A stretch of 64,000 nt of DNA from SAR202 cluster bacterium bin87 (GTDB lineage Bacteria > Chloroflexota > Dehalococcoidia > Lucifugimonadales > UBA3495), in contig MPNC01000001.1 of NCBI GenBank assembly GCA_002238825.1, positions 496,001 through 560,000 of the forward strand, read 5' to 3'. The notes under the pieces were generated by a model, which did not search any database, was not told the origin of the DNA, and worked only from the letters and a program-made list of their open reading frames with translations. Positions 1 through 8,689 of the stretch are shown here, in pieces. Every line of letters begins with the position of its first letter. The first letter of the stretch is position 1. The translations under genes and the position numbers were made by a program.

Positions 1-39
1 AACGATCAATGCGATGTTGGCCCAGGGGAAACGCATGGC

Positions 40-492
40 TCATCCGGCGTTGGCAGATCTCGCCAGGCGAAGCTGGTCCCGGCCCCAGAGGATTACGATG
101 CCCGCCAGGCCCAGGTGCAGAAGCGTGGAAATCCAGGCGGTAAACCAACCGGAATCGCCGAAGACGGTCAACCCGAGCGCCAAACGCGCCAGCATGACGG
201 CGACGTACACGGACCCGATGACGATGACGCACCGGCTGCCCGTCGCGTTCAACAACCGCGCGCGGTGAACCATGCTGCAAATTGCCGCGCCCAACAGGGC
301 GACGATGACTACCTGGGATGCCAGCAGTGCCGGGTATGGCATACCGCTGCCCTGCCAGGCGTCGAAAGCAGGCAGGAATTCTTGTGGGAACCACCGCTGC
401 ACGGCCTGTCCGGCCACGCGCAACAGAAACGCGGCGGACAGCGCCGATACCACAACAATGGACCATAGCTCGCGGCGGATGGTCGCTTGCAT
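40..492 (-). CDS. Small multi-pass membrane protein, unknown function
   Basis: Predicted 150-residue integral membrane protein that I do not recognise. Hydrophobic segments lie near residues 9-28, 53-73, 85-107 and 118-135, giving about four membrane helices with short charged loops and an Arg/Lys-containing C-terminus. The chosen ATG at 492 overlaps the TGA stop of the upstream FAD oxidoreductase gene by one base (TGATG), which indicates translational coupling; a further upstream in-frame start would run deep into that gene. Co-transcription suggests it may anchor or serve the oxidoreductase, but that is inference only. Confidence 0.6.
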   Translation of the reverse strand: MQATIRRELWSIVVVSALSAAFLLRVAGQAVQRWFPQEFLPAFDAWQGSGMPYPALLASQVVIVALLGAAICSMVHRARLLNATGSRCVIVIGSVYVAVMLARLALGLTVFGDSGWFTAWISTLLHLGLAGIVILWGRDQLRLARSANAG

Positions 493-1898
493 CACGTCTC
501 CCCGGCATACGCCCGGTACCAGTCGCTGGAGAACACGTTGCACGGATCATACTGCCTTTTGCGGGACAGGAACTCCGGGAACTGCGGATAGCACGCGGCC
601 AGTTGCTCGGGCGTGGCAAATTTGTTGTAGGTCAGAAAGTAGCTGCCGTCCCGCTCGATGGCCAGGTCGATGAGCGCCCGCAAGGCGTCTTTGACGCGCT
701 GGATGCCGGCGGGATCATGGTCCACGTGCAGGTTGACGACGATGCACGCGTAGGGCTGCCGGGCCCAATTGAGCACGGTTTCGTCGTCACGCTCGATGAG
801 GCGTATGGTGCCGTATATCACGTTGGCTTCCCGCCGCCGCAAATCCGCGCCGGCCGCGCCCATGAACCCGGGCAATTCGGGCAACGGCACGTACAACTCG
901 GTGATGGTCTCGGAACCGGGTACGCTGAAATCGAGCCGCCGGTCGAGTTCATGGTGGTAGTGGTCGATGTACTGGCTCAACTGGAAAGTGTCGCTGTCGT
1001 AGGTCTGTCCGTCGGTGCTCCGGTAAAACCCGGCATATTCGTCAAACGCGCGGGCTTTGTCGGCATGGGACCAGTACAACAGTTGCCGCCACGCAGCTTC
1101 GGTGAGCAGGTTTTGTGGCGGTGTCGCAGTTCGGGCCTCCGCGTCGCTGACCGGCTGATAGCAGGACAGGACGCCATCCCGAAGGAAACCGGGCGATTTC
1201 TCATCGGTGCGGTACTGGAAATCGCCGTAGGTGAAACCATTCGCAATCCGCTGCTGGAAAAGCTCTCCGACCTTGTCGATAGTGGTGACTTCCACCACCC
1301 GGCGCACGCGGTGGGCCGGCATGAGGCGCAGGTCGACGGTGGTGATCACGCCGAACAGCCCGTATCCGCCGATGGCCAGGCGGAACAGATCGGGATTCTG
1401 TTCCCGATCGCACCGGATCAGGTTGCCGTCTGGGTTGATCATTTCGAAAGCATTCACGTCCTGCACGATTGGCCGATAGGTCAGCCCGCGCCCGTGGCCG
1501 TTGGCGGCCAGGGCGCCGCCGATGCTGAGCCGGTCGGCGCCGGTCTGCTTTTGCACGACGCTCCAGCGCCGGTCAGCGTTTTCCTGCATCGCGCGCAGAC
1601 CACAAACCAGATCCGACCACCTGATCCCGGCCTCTACCGTAACGATACCTCGATCAGCGTCCAGGTTGACGATGCGATTCAAATGGCGCGTGTCCAACAA
1701 CGTCCCGCCGGACAAAAATTGCTGCCCGCCCATGGCGTGGCGGCCCGCGGCGACGCTCAGGCTCCGGCCGGCGTCGCGGGCCCTGGCTACCGCATGGCGT
1801 GTTTCGGTAACCGTCTGCGGTGCGATGATCTCACTGACTTGCGTTTCGTTCAATGCAGAATGGATGTCGTTGACCGTAACGGATTTTGTGGTTGGCAT
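492..1898 (-). CDS. FAD-binding oxidoreductase of the VAO/PCMH family
   Basis: 468-residue flavoprotein resembling sugar-lactone oxidases (L-gulonolactone oxidase type). The N-terminal third carries the FAD-binding region: a loop around residues 50-60 with the sequence GRHAMGGQQF, followed by LDTRHLNRIV and a VEAGIRWSDL stretch, all typical of the VAO-type FAD_binding_4 domain. The middle contains the second FAD-contact block with GGALAANGHGRGL and IGGYGLFGVIT. The C-terminal part holds the less conserved substrate cap. It is the first gene of a two-gene unit with a small membrane protein. The substrate cannot be deduced; the family oxidises alcohols or lactones using O2 or another acceptor. 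Confidence 0.8.
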   Translation of the reverse strand: MPTTKSVTVNDIHSALNETQVSEIIAPQTVTETRHAVARARDAGRSLSVAAGRHAMGGQQFLSGGTLLDTRHLNRIVNLDADRGIVTVEAGIRWSDLVCGLRAMQENADRRWSVVQKQTGADRLSIGGALAANGHGRGLTYRPIVQDVNAFEMINPDGNLIRCDREQNPDLFRLAIGGYGLFGVITTVDLRLMPAHRVRRVVEVTTIDKVGELFQQRIANGFTYGDFQYRTDEKSPGFLRDGVLSCYQPVSDAEARTATPPQNLLTEAAWRQLLYWSHADKARAFDEYAGFYRSTDGQTYDSDTFQLSQYIDHYHHELDRRLDFSVPGSETITELYVPLPELPGFMGAAGADLRRREANVIYGTIRLIERDDETVLNWARQPYACIVVNLHVDHDPAGIQRVKDALRALIDLAIERDGSYFLTYNKFATPEQLAACYPQFPEFLSRKRQYDPCNVFSSDWYRAYAGET

Positions 1899-2053
1899 GG
1901 TGCGAATCGTCGTCCTTTTTGCTAATTTCGTGCTTACTTGTACCTACGAGCGCGAGAGCATTGCGGATGAACCCCTCGTGGTACACTCCCGTCGCGTTGG
2001 GCGGGACCGGTTCGAGCCGCCAACGGGCACCCCAGAATAGGCGGACGAGAAGT

Positions 2054-3280
2054 ATGCAGCCACTTTCGGACTTGCGGGTTTTGGCCGTTACCGTGTTCCT
2101 CGCCGGGCCGTTCCTCAGCATGACGCTGGCGCGGTTGGGGGCCGAGGTGATCAAGATCGAGATACCCGGCCGGGGTGATCCGGTGCGTGGGAACGGTCCA
2201 TTTGCCGGTCCCGATGGGATCCACTCCGAGCAGCGAACGGAACAGCACGTCGCCACCCGGTTTCTGAAGCGCAGTCAGGGCGTAAAGAGCGTGACCCTGG
2301 ACCTGAGAAACCCGCGCGGCCGGGAGCTGTTCCTTGAAATGGCGCGGCAATCCGACGTGGTGCTGGAGAACCTGGCGCCGGGCTCCATGACCCGGTTGGG
2401 CCTGGGCTACCCGGACGTGGCCGCCGTGAACCCGGGGGTCATTTACGCCAGCATTTCCGGCTACGGACAGACCGGGCCCTATGCCCAGCAGCCGGCCCAC
2501 GACCCGCAGATCCAGGGCATGAGCGGCCTGATGGATATCAACGGCGAACCCGACGGCCCGCCTACCCGGGTGGGTTTCTACATCGGAGACCTGGTCACTC
2601 CCATGTTCGCGTCCACGGCGATCCTGGCGGCCCTGCGCGAAAAGGAGAAAACCGGAAGGGGAACCTACCTGGACGTATCGATGATGGACACCCTGACCTC
2701 GCTGATGTTGATGGAAAACCTGGAAGAGGATATGGCGTCGGGCATTCCGCTGCGCACCGGCAATAACAGCCGCAGCGGGCCGACCGGGCAGTACCAGGCC
2801 AGCGACGGCGCCGTCATCATCACCGCGGCCAGCGACGATCAATGGCGTCGCCTGTGCAACGCCATCGGGATGCCGGAACTCATCGATGATGAACGGTTCG
2901 CCCGTTATCAAGTCAGGTCGGAGAACGCCGCCGCCGCACGCGCGGAGGTTCAGGCCCGCATCGGCGAAATGACCCGAGCCCAGGCCCTGGAGTGTCTTTC
3001 GGCCGGCGACGTGCCGTGCGGGCCGGTGCGGACGGTGCCGGAGATATTGGCTGACAACCATTTCCGGGACCGGGGCGCCCTGCGGCCCATGCGGAATGCC
3101 GCCTTCGACGGTGAGGTGGACGAGGTTGTCGCAGGCTTCCCGGTGTTGTTCGATGGCCAACCGCTTCCCGATGTCCCCGGCGCGCCGTCCCTGGGAATGC
3201 ACAACGCCGAGGTGCTGGCCGAACTCTGCGGCGTGGATGCGAGGGAATTGGAGCGGCTGCGAGGGGACGGAGTCATTTAG
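2054..3280 (+). CDS. CaiB/BaiF family CoA-transferase (class III)
   Basis: 408-residue class III CoA-transferase, the family that moves CoA between carboxylic acids through an aspartyl-CoA thioester. Visible family marks are the N-terminal LARLGAEVIKIE segment, DVVLENLAPGSMTRLGLGY, the ISGYGQTGPY loop and the C-terminal dimerisation half ending with PSLGMHNAEVL. The likely catalytic Asp lies in FYIGDLVTPM near residue 179, aligned by eye with Asp169 of CaiB. The ATG at 2054 gives the usual family start (PLSDLRVL). It is divergent from the FAD oxidoreductase. The acyl substrates are not predictable. Confidence 0.85.
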   Translation: MQPLSDLRVLAVTVFLAGPFLSMTLARLGAEVIKIEIPGRGDPVRGNGPFAGPDGIHSEQRTEQHVATRFLKRSQGVKSVTLDLRNPRGRELFLEMARQSDVVLENLAPGSMTRLGLGYPDVAAVNPGVIYASISGYGQTGPYAQQPAHDPQIQGMSGLMDINGEPDGPPTRVGFYIGDLVTPMFASTAILAALREKEKTGRGTYLDVSMMDTLTSLMLMENLEEDMASGIPLRTGNNSRSGPTGQYQASDGAVIITAASDDQWRRLCNAIGMPELIDDERFARYQVRSENAAAARAEVQARIGEMTRAQALECLSAGDVPCGPVRTVPEILADNHFRDRGALRPMRNAAFDGEVDEVVAGFPVLFDGQPLPDVPGAPSLGMHNAEVLAELCGVDARELERLRGDGVI

Positions 3281-3316
3281 CGGCGGGAATCGACTGTGTA
3301 TCGGCCCGCGTGTCTC

Positions 3317-3994
3317 CTACTCCGTCTCCAGCTCCTTCTGCAACATCTGCGCCCAATGCACCTCACCTCGTTCGACCAGCCGCTCTATGCCCGGCCTGAT
3401 GCGTTGGGCGGCCACCACAGCGTGCGCCGGCCGGCCGGTGAATCGGGTTAGATAGCCGGCGTTTCTGGTGGCGCGGTCAACGTCTCGCCAGTTGCCCGTG
3501 TACGATGCTTCCACGGCGATGTAAAGGCTGCCACCATCGTCGCGATCCGTCGCCTCAATGATGATGTCGGCGTTCTCAAAGCTGGTGAGTTCGTTGGTGG
3601 GAATGCCGTCGGTGTCGGCGTGATCGATGATGTCCAACAGGTCGCCCAGTTCGAGTACCCGGTATTCTCGGCAGCCGACGACCCTGACGATTCGCGCAAC
3701 CATTCGCAGCGCTCCATTGCGAGCGTGAGCCGCAGTGATGGGAGCCAAGCGAGAATCGAGGCGGGTTTGGCCGGTTTCCAGCGCAAGGAGTCGACGGTCC
3801 GTGTTGGCCACGAACTCGGCCAGCGTCGATTCCAACGCAGCCAGCCTGCGGTCCGTGCTTTCGGCAGATTCGGCGAACGCCTGTGGCAGTTCCAACAGCT
3901 CGCGAGATAGCATCCTGGAGCGGAGAGCTTCGTTCCACTCCGGGTGTTCGTCCAGAATTCGGATCAGGTCTTCGATTGTATTGACCGTGGTCAT
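3317..3994 (-). CDS. Coiled-coil protein with putative PD-(D/E)XK-like C-terminal domain
   Basis: 225-residue protein. Residues about 30-85 are heptad-rich (TDRRLAALESTLAEF, TDRRLLALETGQTRL) and should form a coiled coil. The C-terminal half contains ENADIIIEATDRDD followed by YIAVEAS, an acidic-strand pattern resembling the catalytic core of PD-(D/E)XK nuclease-fold proteins, and then an Arg-rich helix ending in a hydrophobic TGRPAHAVVAAQ strand. The architecture (coiled coil plus restriction-like fold) is seen in uncharacterised proteins of Cyanobacteria and Chloroflexota. Nuclease activity is inferred and unproven. The gene converges on the CoA-transferase gene and diverges from the CitE-like gene. 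Confidence 0.7.
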   Translation of the reverse strand: MTTVNTIEDLIRILDEHPEWNEALRSRMLSRELLELPQAFAESAESTDRRLAALESTLAEFVANTDRRLLALETGQTRLDSRLAPITAAHARNGALRMVARIVRVVGCREYRVLELGDLLDIIDHADTDGIPTNELTSFENADIIIEATDRDDGGSLYIAVEASYTGNWRDVDRATRNAGYLTRFTGRPAHAVVAAQRIRPGIERLVERGEVHWAQMLQKELETE

Positions 3995-4104
3995 GTGGAT
4001 GGCCCTCTGGGTTTGATTGTATCAGCCAACCTTGGCGTCATATCAAGCCGGCCGGCGATGGTACGATTGGGGCTGCCCCATTTATTACAGGAGGAAATCT
4101 CTCA

Positions 4105-5004
4105 ATGCCCCGTATCACCACCAAGCCTCTCCGCTCCGTCATGTTCGTGCCCGGCAACAAGGAAGACTGGATGCGCAAGGCGCCTCAGTATGGTTCCGAC
4201 GCGTTGATCCTCGACCTGGAGGACTCGGTGCCCGAGTATGACAAGGACGCCGCGCGCCCACTGGTAGCGAAAATGATCGACGAGTTGTCGGAACGCGGCC
4301 AGACCCTTTTCGTCAGGGTGAACCGGTTGGAAACCGGACTGACCGGTTTCGACCTGGAAGCCGTCACCCGGCCCGGGTTGTACGGCATCCTGTTGCCCAA
4401 GGTGGAAACGCCGGCGGACGTGGTCGAAGCCGACGTGCTGCTGCGCTATTTCGAGCGCAAGGCCGGCATGGAACTGAACACCGTCTGCATCGACCCTGGA
4501 CTGGAGACCGCTTCGGGGATCCGCATGGCCTACGAGATCGCCATGGCCTCGGACCGGGTGGCGCACATGGGCGGCAGCGGCGGGAAGGGCGGGGACACGG
4601 CCCGCAGCGTCGGCTACCGCTGGACCCTGGAGGGAGCGGAAACCCTGTACCTGCGCAGCAAGGTGCTGATGGACAGCCGGGCCGCCGGGATCCAATGGCC
4701 CATCAGCGGCGGGTGGTTCGATATCCGGGACCTGGAAGGCCTGCGCTACTGGGCCAACAATCTGAAGGCGCTGGGGTACACCGGGATGAACCTGATCCAC
4801 CCGTCGCACGTGCCCATCGTGAACGAGATATTCACGCCCACGCCCGAGGAAATCGCCTTCTGGCAGGGGTTGCTGGATGCCATGGAGGAAAGCCGCCGTC
4901 AGGGCACGGCTGCCGTTACGTATGCCGGCGACATGGTCGACGTGGCCCACGAGGAAACGGCCAAGGCGATGCTGGACATGTGCCGCAGCCTGGGGCTCGT
5001 GTAA
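4105..5004 (+). CDS. HpcH/HpaI aldolase / CitE-like lyase
   Basis: 299-residue TIM-barrel lyase of the citrate-lyase beta/malyl-CoA lyase family, which cleaves or forms carbon bonds of acyl-CoA hydroxyacids using Mg2+. The N-terminus RSVMFVPGNKEDWMRKA is the classical CitE opening, followed by ALILDLEDSVP with the acidic metal/substrate ligands, LFVRVNRLETG with the conserved Arg, and GILLPKVETPADV. The C-terminus GMNLIHPSHVPIVNEIFTPTPEEI is also typical. A strong ribosome site (caggagg) lies 12 bases before the ATG. L-malyl-CoA or citramalyl-CoA lyase are the most likely reactions, but family members are not separable by eye. Confidence 0.85.
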   Translation: MPRITTKPLRSVMFVPGNKEDWMRKAPQYGSDALILDLEDSVPEYDKDAARPLVAKMIDELSERGQTLFVRVNRLETGLTGFDLEAVTRPGLYGILLPKVETPADVVEADVLLRYFERKAGMELNTVCIDPGLETASGIRMAYEIAMASDRVAHMGGSGGKGGDTARSVGYRWTLEGAETLYLRSKVLMDSRAAGIQWPISGGWFDIRDLEGLRYWANNLKALGYTGMNLIHPSHVPIVNEIFTPTPEEIAFWQGLLDAMEESRRQGTAAVTYAGDMVDVAHEETAKAMLDMCRSLGLV

Positions 5005-5011
5005 CGGGTCT

Positions 5012-5248
5012 ATGTTGTTGCGGCGCGTGTTGGATCGCGCCTGGACTCTGGAGGAACGCTGGCGAGCCGACGAACGCATTGAGCAGTTGATGAACGAACT
5101 GCGCGAGGAACGGCGACAGGCTGACGAACGACTGGCCGAAGAGCGCCGCCTTGCCGCCGAAACTCAAAGAGCGATGATGTCCACGATTGCCGAGCTGACT
5201 GGCGCCATTGCTGAACTCCGAAGGCAGAACGGGAACGGCCAGTCGTAA
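5012..5248 (+). CDS. Small charged coiled-coil protein
   Basis: 78-residue ORF starting 8 bases after the CitE-like stop. It is almost entirely helical and highly charged: RADERIEQLMNELREERRQ, then DERLAEERRLAAETQRAM and TIAELTGAIAELRRQN, with clear heptads. The composition recalls the coiled-coil segment of the 225-residue protein at 3317-3994, so the two may belong to a common family of short accessory proteins. No function is assigned. It could be a remnant of a longer coiled-coil gene. Confidence 0.45.
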   Translation: MLLRRVLDRAWTLEERWRADERIEQLMNELREERRQADERLAEERRLAAETQRAMMSTIAELTGAIAELRRQNGNGQS

Positions 5249-5263
5249 TCCGACCCGTTGCCG

Positions 5264-8200
5264 CTAGCCACCCTCGCCGGCGCGCAGCACCCGCTGGACT
5301 TCCAGGCGGCTGGTCACGAAGGCCAGCCAGATAACGGTGACCACGCTCACCGTGGCCAGCACCGCGTAGGCCAGCGCCAGCATCCGCCAGTCGGTTTCGA
5401 AGGTCAACGGCGGTGTGGCGCGAACTCCGCCCTCGGCGACCTCCAGGACGGGCAGCAGCGCGGCGCCAATCTGCGCGCCGGCCCAGGTTCCGACGGCTAC
5501 GCCGGCGATCACCACGATTGCCAGGTTGAACCAGACCACTCCGTTGAGTTGGCCACGGGTGCTGCCCAGCGTCCTCAGCAGGGCGAACTCGGTCTGGCGC
5601 TCCCGGGTGTCCAGCCAACTGTACAGCGCGATACCGGTCGCGCTGGCGAGAGCCAGGGCCAGGAACATGATAACCAGCAATCCGCCCCAACCCGCGTTGG
5701 CCAGGGGCTCCTTGCCGCGCACCGCCGCCTCCTCTTCCGCGACATAGGCCTTGCCGGCGGTGAGGCCCAAATCCTCTATGCTGGAAACTGCCGCTTCGCT
5801 CTCAGCCAGCGCGTGTTCCAAATCGCCGATAGCAATATCGCGATCCAGCCAAACTTCGCCTGAACCGCCGAAAATGCGCCGGCTGTGCCGGTTGGCGTAT
5901 TCGACGAATTCGCCGAGGTCGGTGACGACAAAAGGTTGCTCCCGAGGGTCCACGGTTGGGAAAAACTCGGCAACCCCCACGATACTGATCGGAAGCGCAA
6001 AGGTGGACATTCCGAGGCTGATCTGGTCTCCGACTTCGGAGCCGGTCGCTTCCAGGATGCCCGGGCTGACCAGAGCCTTGACCGGCGGGGCGTTTTCGCC
6101 GGGCCACAAACCCGGCGCCCCGATGCCGCCGGGCGACCAACTGAAAACAGCGGAACCGGTGGTGCCGGGCCGGGCCACGTTGCGACTGGTCTCCACGGAA
6201 TAGAGCCCCGGACGCACGTAATCCTCGATTACGCTCCAGCCGTCGGCAGAGTTCAGGTCGGCTAATACCACCTCGCCGGCCTCGGTGTGGGCGGTCAATC
6301 CGTCGATGAAAAGCACACCGGGGCGATCTCCGCTGGTCCGCCCGGAGATTTGCAAATTTATGAGGGTGAGTGGAGACACGTCCAACCGGGGCGCATCGGG
6401 GTCGTTGCTGGGTCGGCCGCCCCGACCCAGGCGAAGCATGGTGCTGCCCTGGAGCATTTGCCATTGGCGGGTCTCGCGGACGTCGCCCAGTTGCACGTCG
6501 TAGAACCGGCCGGAACCGTCCCGCAGCCGTGCGGTGACGCCCACCAGCGGCTCCCGACGGACGGGCCCGGTTTGCGTCGTCATGGCCCACAACGACAGTG
6601 CGGTGGTGCCTTCCGGGAGCGGCAGGCCTTCCGGAGCGTCCGGGTTTGGCGCGATTCGGGACATCAGGTCAGGCAAGCCGCCGGCGTCCGCGAAATCGTC
6701 CCGCCACCATGCGACGTCCGCCAGGCGCGGGGAATCCACGGCCAGCACCGAAACGCGCTGGGATCCGAAGCCCTCGGTCAGCAGGCTGCCTTCGGTTTGC
6801 ATCGCTTCTGCGGAGTTGGGCAACACATCCGATAACCCCGCAAACGCTCGGGCAATGCGACCGTTATCGTGTTGTATGCGGATGTCTGCCCCCGTGTCAT
6901 AACGGACCCGGTCATCCAGGCTGCGGTTCAGGGTGGCCGAAAACGCGCTGCCGACGACGCCGAGGGCGGTTGCCAGCATCAGCAGCGCGACTAGGCTTCC
7001 CGGAGCGATCGGGTCGCGGGCGATACGGCGCAGACCCTGCACCAGCCATCCCGGTCCCACCGGTCCCACGATGCGGGCGGATATGCCCAGGAACAATGGG
7101 AACAGCCGCATGACCAGCAACCCCAGGGCGATCAGACCCAACGCTGGCCCCAGCAGCAGGGCGAAATCGATCTCCAGGTCGCGGCTGCCCAGGCTCCGGG
7201 TCAACACCGTTCCACGGCTGGAAATCTGCCACCAGAGGAACGCGATGACCACCAGGGCCAGAAGATCCAGGTAATAGCGGTGAATGAATGGGGTCCGCGC
7301 CGGTCGCGCGCCGGATTGGCGGAACTCCACGATGCCCTTGTTCGCCGCGGCCAGGGTGGCGATGGCGAGTACGATCACGGCCAAAGCCGCTCCTGCCGCT
7401 CCCATGCCGAAAGCCTGCCAGGACAGGGAAACCGGGGCGCCCACGGATTCGGAATCGAATACCAGCCCGCCCAGAGCTTTTGCCAGCAATGGGGACAGGA
7501 GGGCTCCGGCGACCAGAGCCGGGCCGGCCAGGAGCAGACCCTCAACCAGGGTCAGGATGCCGATCTGGAAGGTGGTCGCGCCCCGGCTTTTGAGCATGGC
7601 AATCTCGCCGGCGCGGGCGCGAATCACCATTCCCGCGGTGATGGTCAGGTAGTAGGCGAGAATGCCCGTCACTAGGAACACCATCAGGAACAGCGGGATC
7701 CGCGCCAATAACAGTTGCTCCTCATGGTCTTCCAGGATGCGAATCAACCCGGTGGAGGTGCTGCCGTTTGGCAGGTTGTTGGACACATCCCGCCGTACGC
7801 GCCGTAGATCCAACTGCAGTTCGTCGACCCGTTTGGCGGGAATTCCTTCCCGGTCCACCTGCACGAACCAGGCGGAGCTGGTGTAAATGCCGGGGTAGCG
7901 TCGCGCAATCTGCTGCCGCAGCGCCTGTTCCGAAGTGAACAGCGGAACCAGCGTCCAATCGTCATCCCGGTACGACAGCGACTTGTGCCGGCGGTACCAG
8001 TATTCGTCCTCCAGGTCGGTCGGTTCGATGACGCCCACCACCACGACGGGGGTTGACTCCTGGCCGTCACCGCCGGTGGCCGGCACGATTTCGAAACCCT
8101 CGCCCACTTCCAGGTCCAGGAATTCGAGACCCTGCGAATCAACCATGATCTCGATCACGATCCCGTCGGTTTCCCCGGTGCTGTCGTCGTAGCCGCCGTC

Positions 8201-8683
8201 GCCGGTGACCTCGGGCCAGCGCCCCTGGACCAGTTGCGCTTGTCCCTCTTTCAACCCGGACAGGAATTGGACTCGCCCCCGGGGGCGAACGTCGTTGGGC
8301 AGGTCGAGGTTGGGCTGACCGGTGAAATAGAATGTCGCCGTTTCGACCTGGAAGGAAACGGCTCCGACGGCGTCGCCCAGGGGTGGAAGGACGCGCTGCG
8401 CGACGAACTGCCGGCTCGTGAGGTAACGGTCGCTGGCTGCAGTCGCGATCCGGGGGTCGTCGAGGTCGTTGAACACGCGTACCCACAGATTCACGTCGCT
8501 GGATTCCGCATCGGCCAGGGACCGGCGCAGCGCGGTTTCCGCCAGCAGATCGTTGAAGACCACCGCGCTCGAAAGCAGAACAACGGCCAGCGTGACGCCG
8601 AGCAGGACCGTCAGTTCGATCCGGAACGACGACATGAGCCGGCGCCGCGCCAGTACGTAACCCAGGTTGAGGATGGCGGTCAT
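5264..8683 (-). CDS. Large FtsX-like ABC transporter permease (second of tandem pair)
   Basis: 1139-residue permease of the FtsX/MacB/LolCE class. An N-terminal membrane helix near residues 20-45 is followed by a large extracytoplasmic domain. A first helix bundle at about 330-480 begins LARIPLFLMVFLVTGILAYY and includes AGEIAMLKSRGATTFQIGILTLVEGLLLAGPALV. More helices precede a second extracytoplasmic domain, and a C-terminal FtsX bundle contains RQTEFALLRTLGSTRGQLNGVV. Both bundles carry the cytoplasmic LKSRGA / LRTLGST coupling motif that contacts the ATPase. It starts 6 bases after the stop of its tandem paralogue, so the two are co-translated. They presumably form a heterodimeric exporter or lipoprotein-handling complex; no ATP-binding subunit is adjacent. 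Confidence 0.85.
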   Translation of the reverse strand: MTAILNLGYVLARRRLMSSFRIELTVLLGVTLAVVLLSSAVVFNDLLAETALRRSLADAESSDVNLWVRVFNDLDDPRIATAASDRYLTSRQFVAQRVLPPLGDAVGAVSFQVETATFYFTGQPNLDLPNDVRPRGRVQFLSGLKEGQAQLVQGRWPEVTGDGGYDDSTGETDGIVIEIMVDSQGLEFLDLEVGEGFEIVPATGGDGQESTPVVVVGVIEPTDLEDEYWYRRHKSLSYRDDDWTLVPLFTSEQALRQQIARRYPGIYTSSAWFVQVDREGIPAKRVDELQLDLRRVRRDVSNNLPNGSTSTGLIRILEDHEEQLLLARIPLFLMVFLVTGILAYYLTITAGMVIRARAGEIAMLKSRGATTFQIGILTLVEGLLLAGPALVAGALLSPLLAKALGGLVFDSESVGAPVSLSWQAFGMGAAGAALAVIVLAIATLAAANKGIVEFRQSGARPARTPFIHRYYLDLLALVVIAFLWWQISSRGTVLTRSLGSRDLEIDFALLLGPALGLIALGLLVMRLFPLFLGISARIVGPVGPGWLVQGLRRIARDPIAPGSLVALLMLATALGVVGSAFSATLNRSLDDRVRYDTGADIRIQHDNGRIARAFAGLSDVLPNSAEAMQTEGSLLTEGFGSQRVSVLAVDSPRLADVAWWRDDFADAGGLPDLMSRIAPNPDAPEGLPLPEGTTALSLWAMTTQTGPVRREPLVGVTARLRDGSGRFYDVQLGDVRETRQWQMLQGSTMLRLGRGGRPSNDPDAPRLDVSPLTLINLQISGRTSGDRPGVLFIDGLTAHTEAGEVVLADLNSADGWSVIEDYVRPGLYSVETSRNVARPGTTGSAVFSWSPGGIGAPGLWPGENAPPVKALVSPGILEATGSEVGDQISLGMSTFALPISIVGVAEFFPTVDPREQPFVVTDLGEFVEYANRHSRRIFGGSGEVWLDRDIAIGDLEHALAESEAAVSSIEDLGLTAGKAYVAEEEAAVRGKEPLANAGWGGLLVIMFLALALASATGIALYSWLDTRERQTEFALLRTLGSTRGQLNGVVWFNLAIVVIAGVAVGTWAGAQIGAALLPVLEVAEGGVRATPPLTFETDWRMLALAYAVLATVSVVTVIWLAFVTSRLEVQRVLRAGEGG

Positions 8684-8689
8684 CGTCGG

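Noticed and set aside
318-1925. Long + strand open frame (535 codons) opposite the FAD oxidoreductase
   Set aside because: It is the mirror of a real VAO-family gene; its translation has no family features and is Gly/Pro/Val-biased as expected for antisense GC-rich frames.
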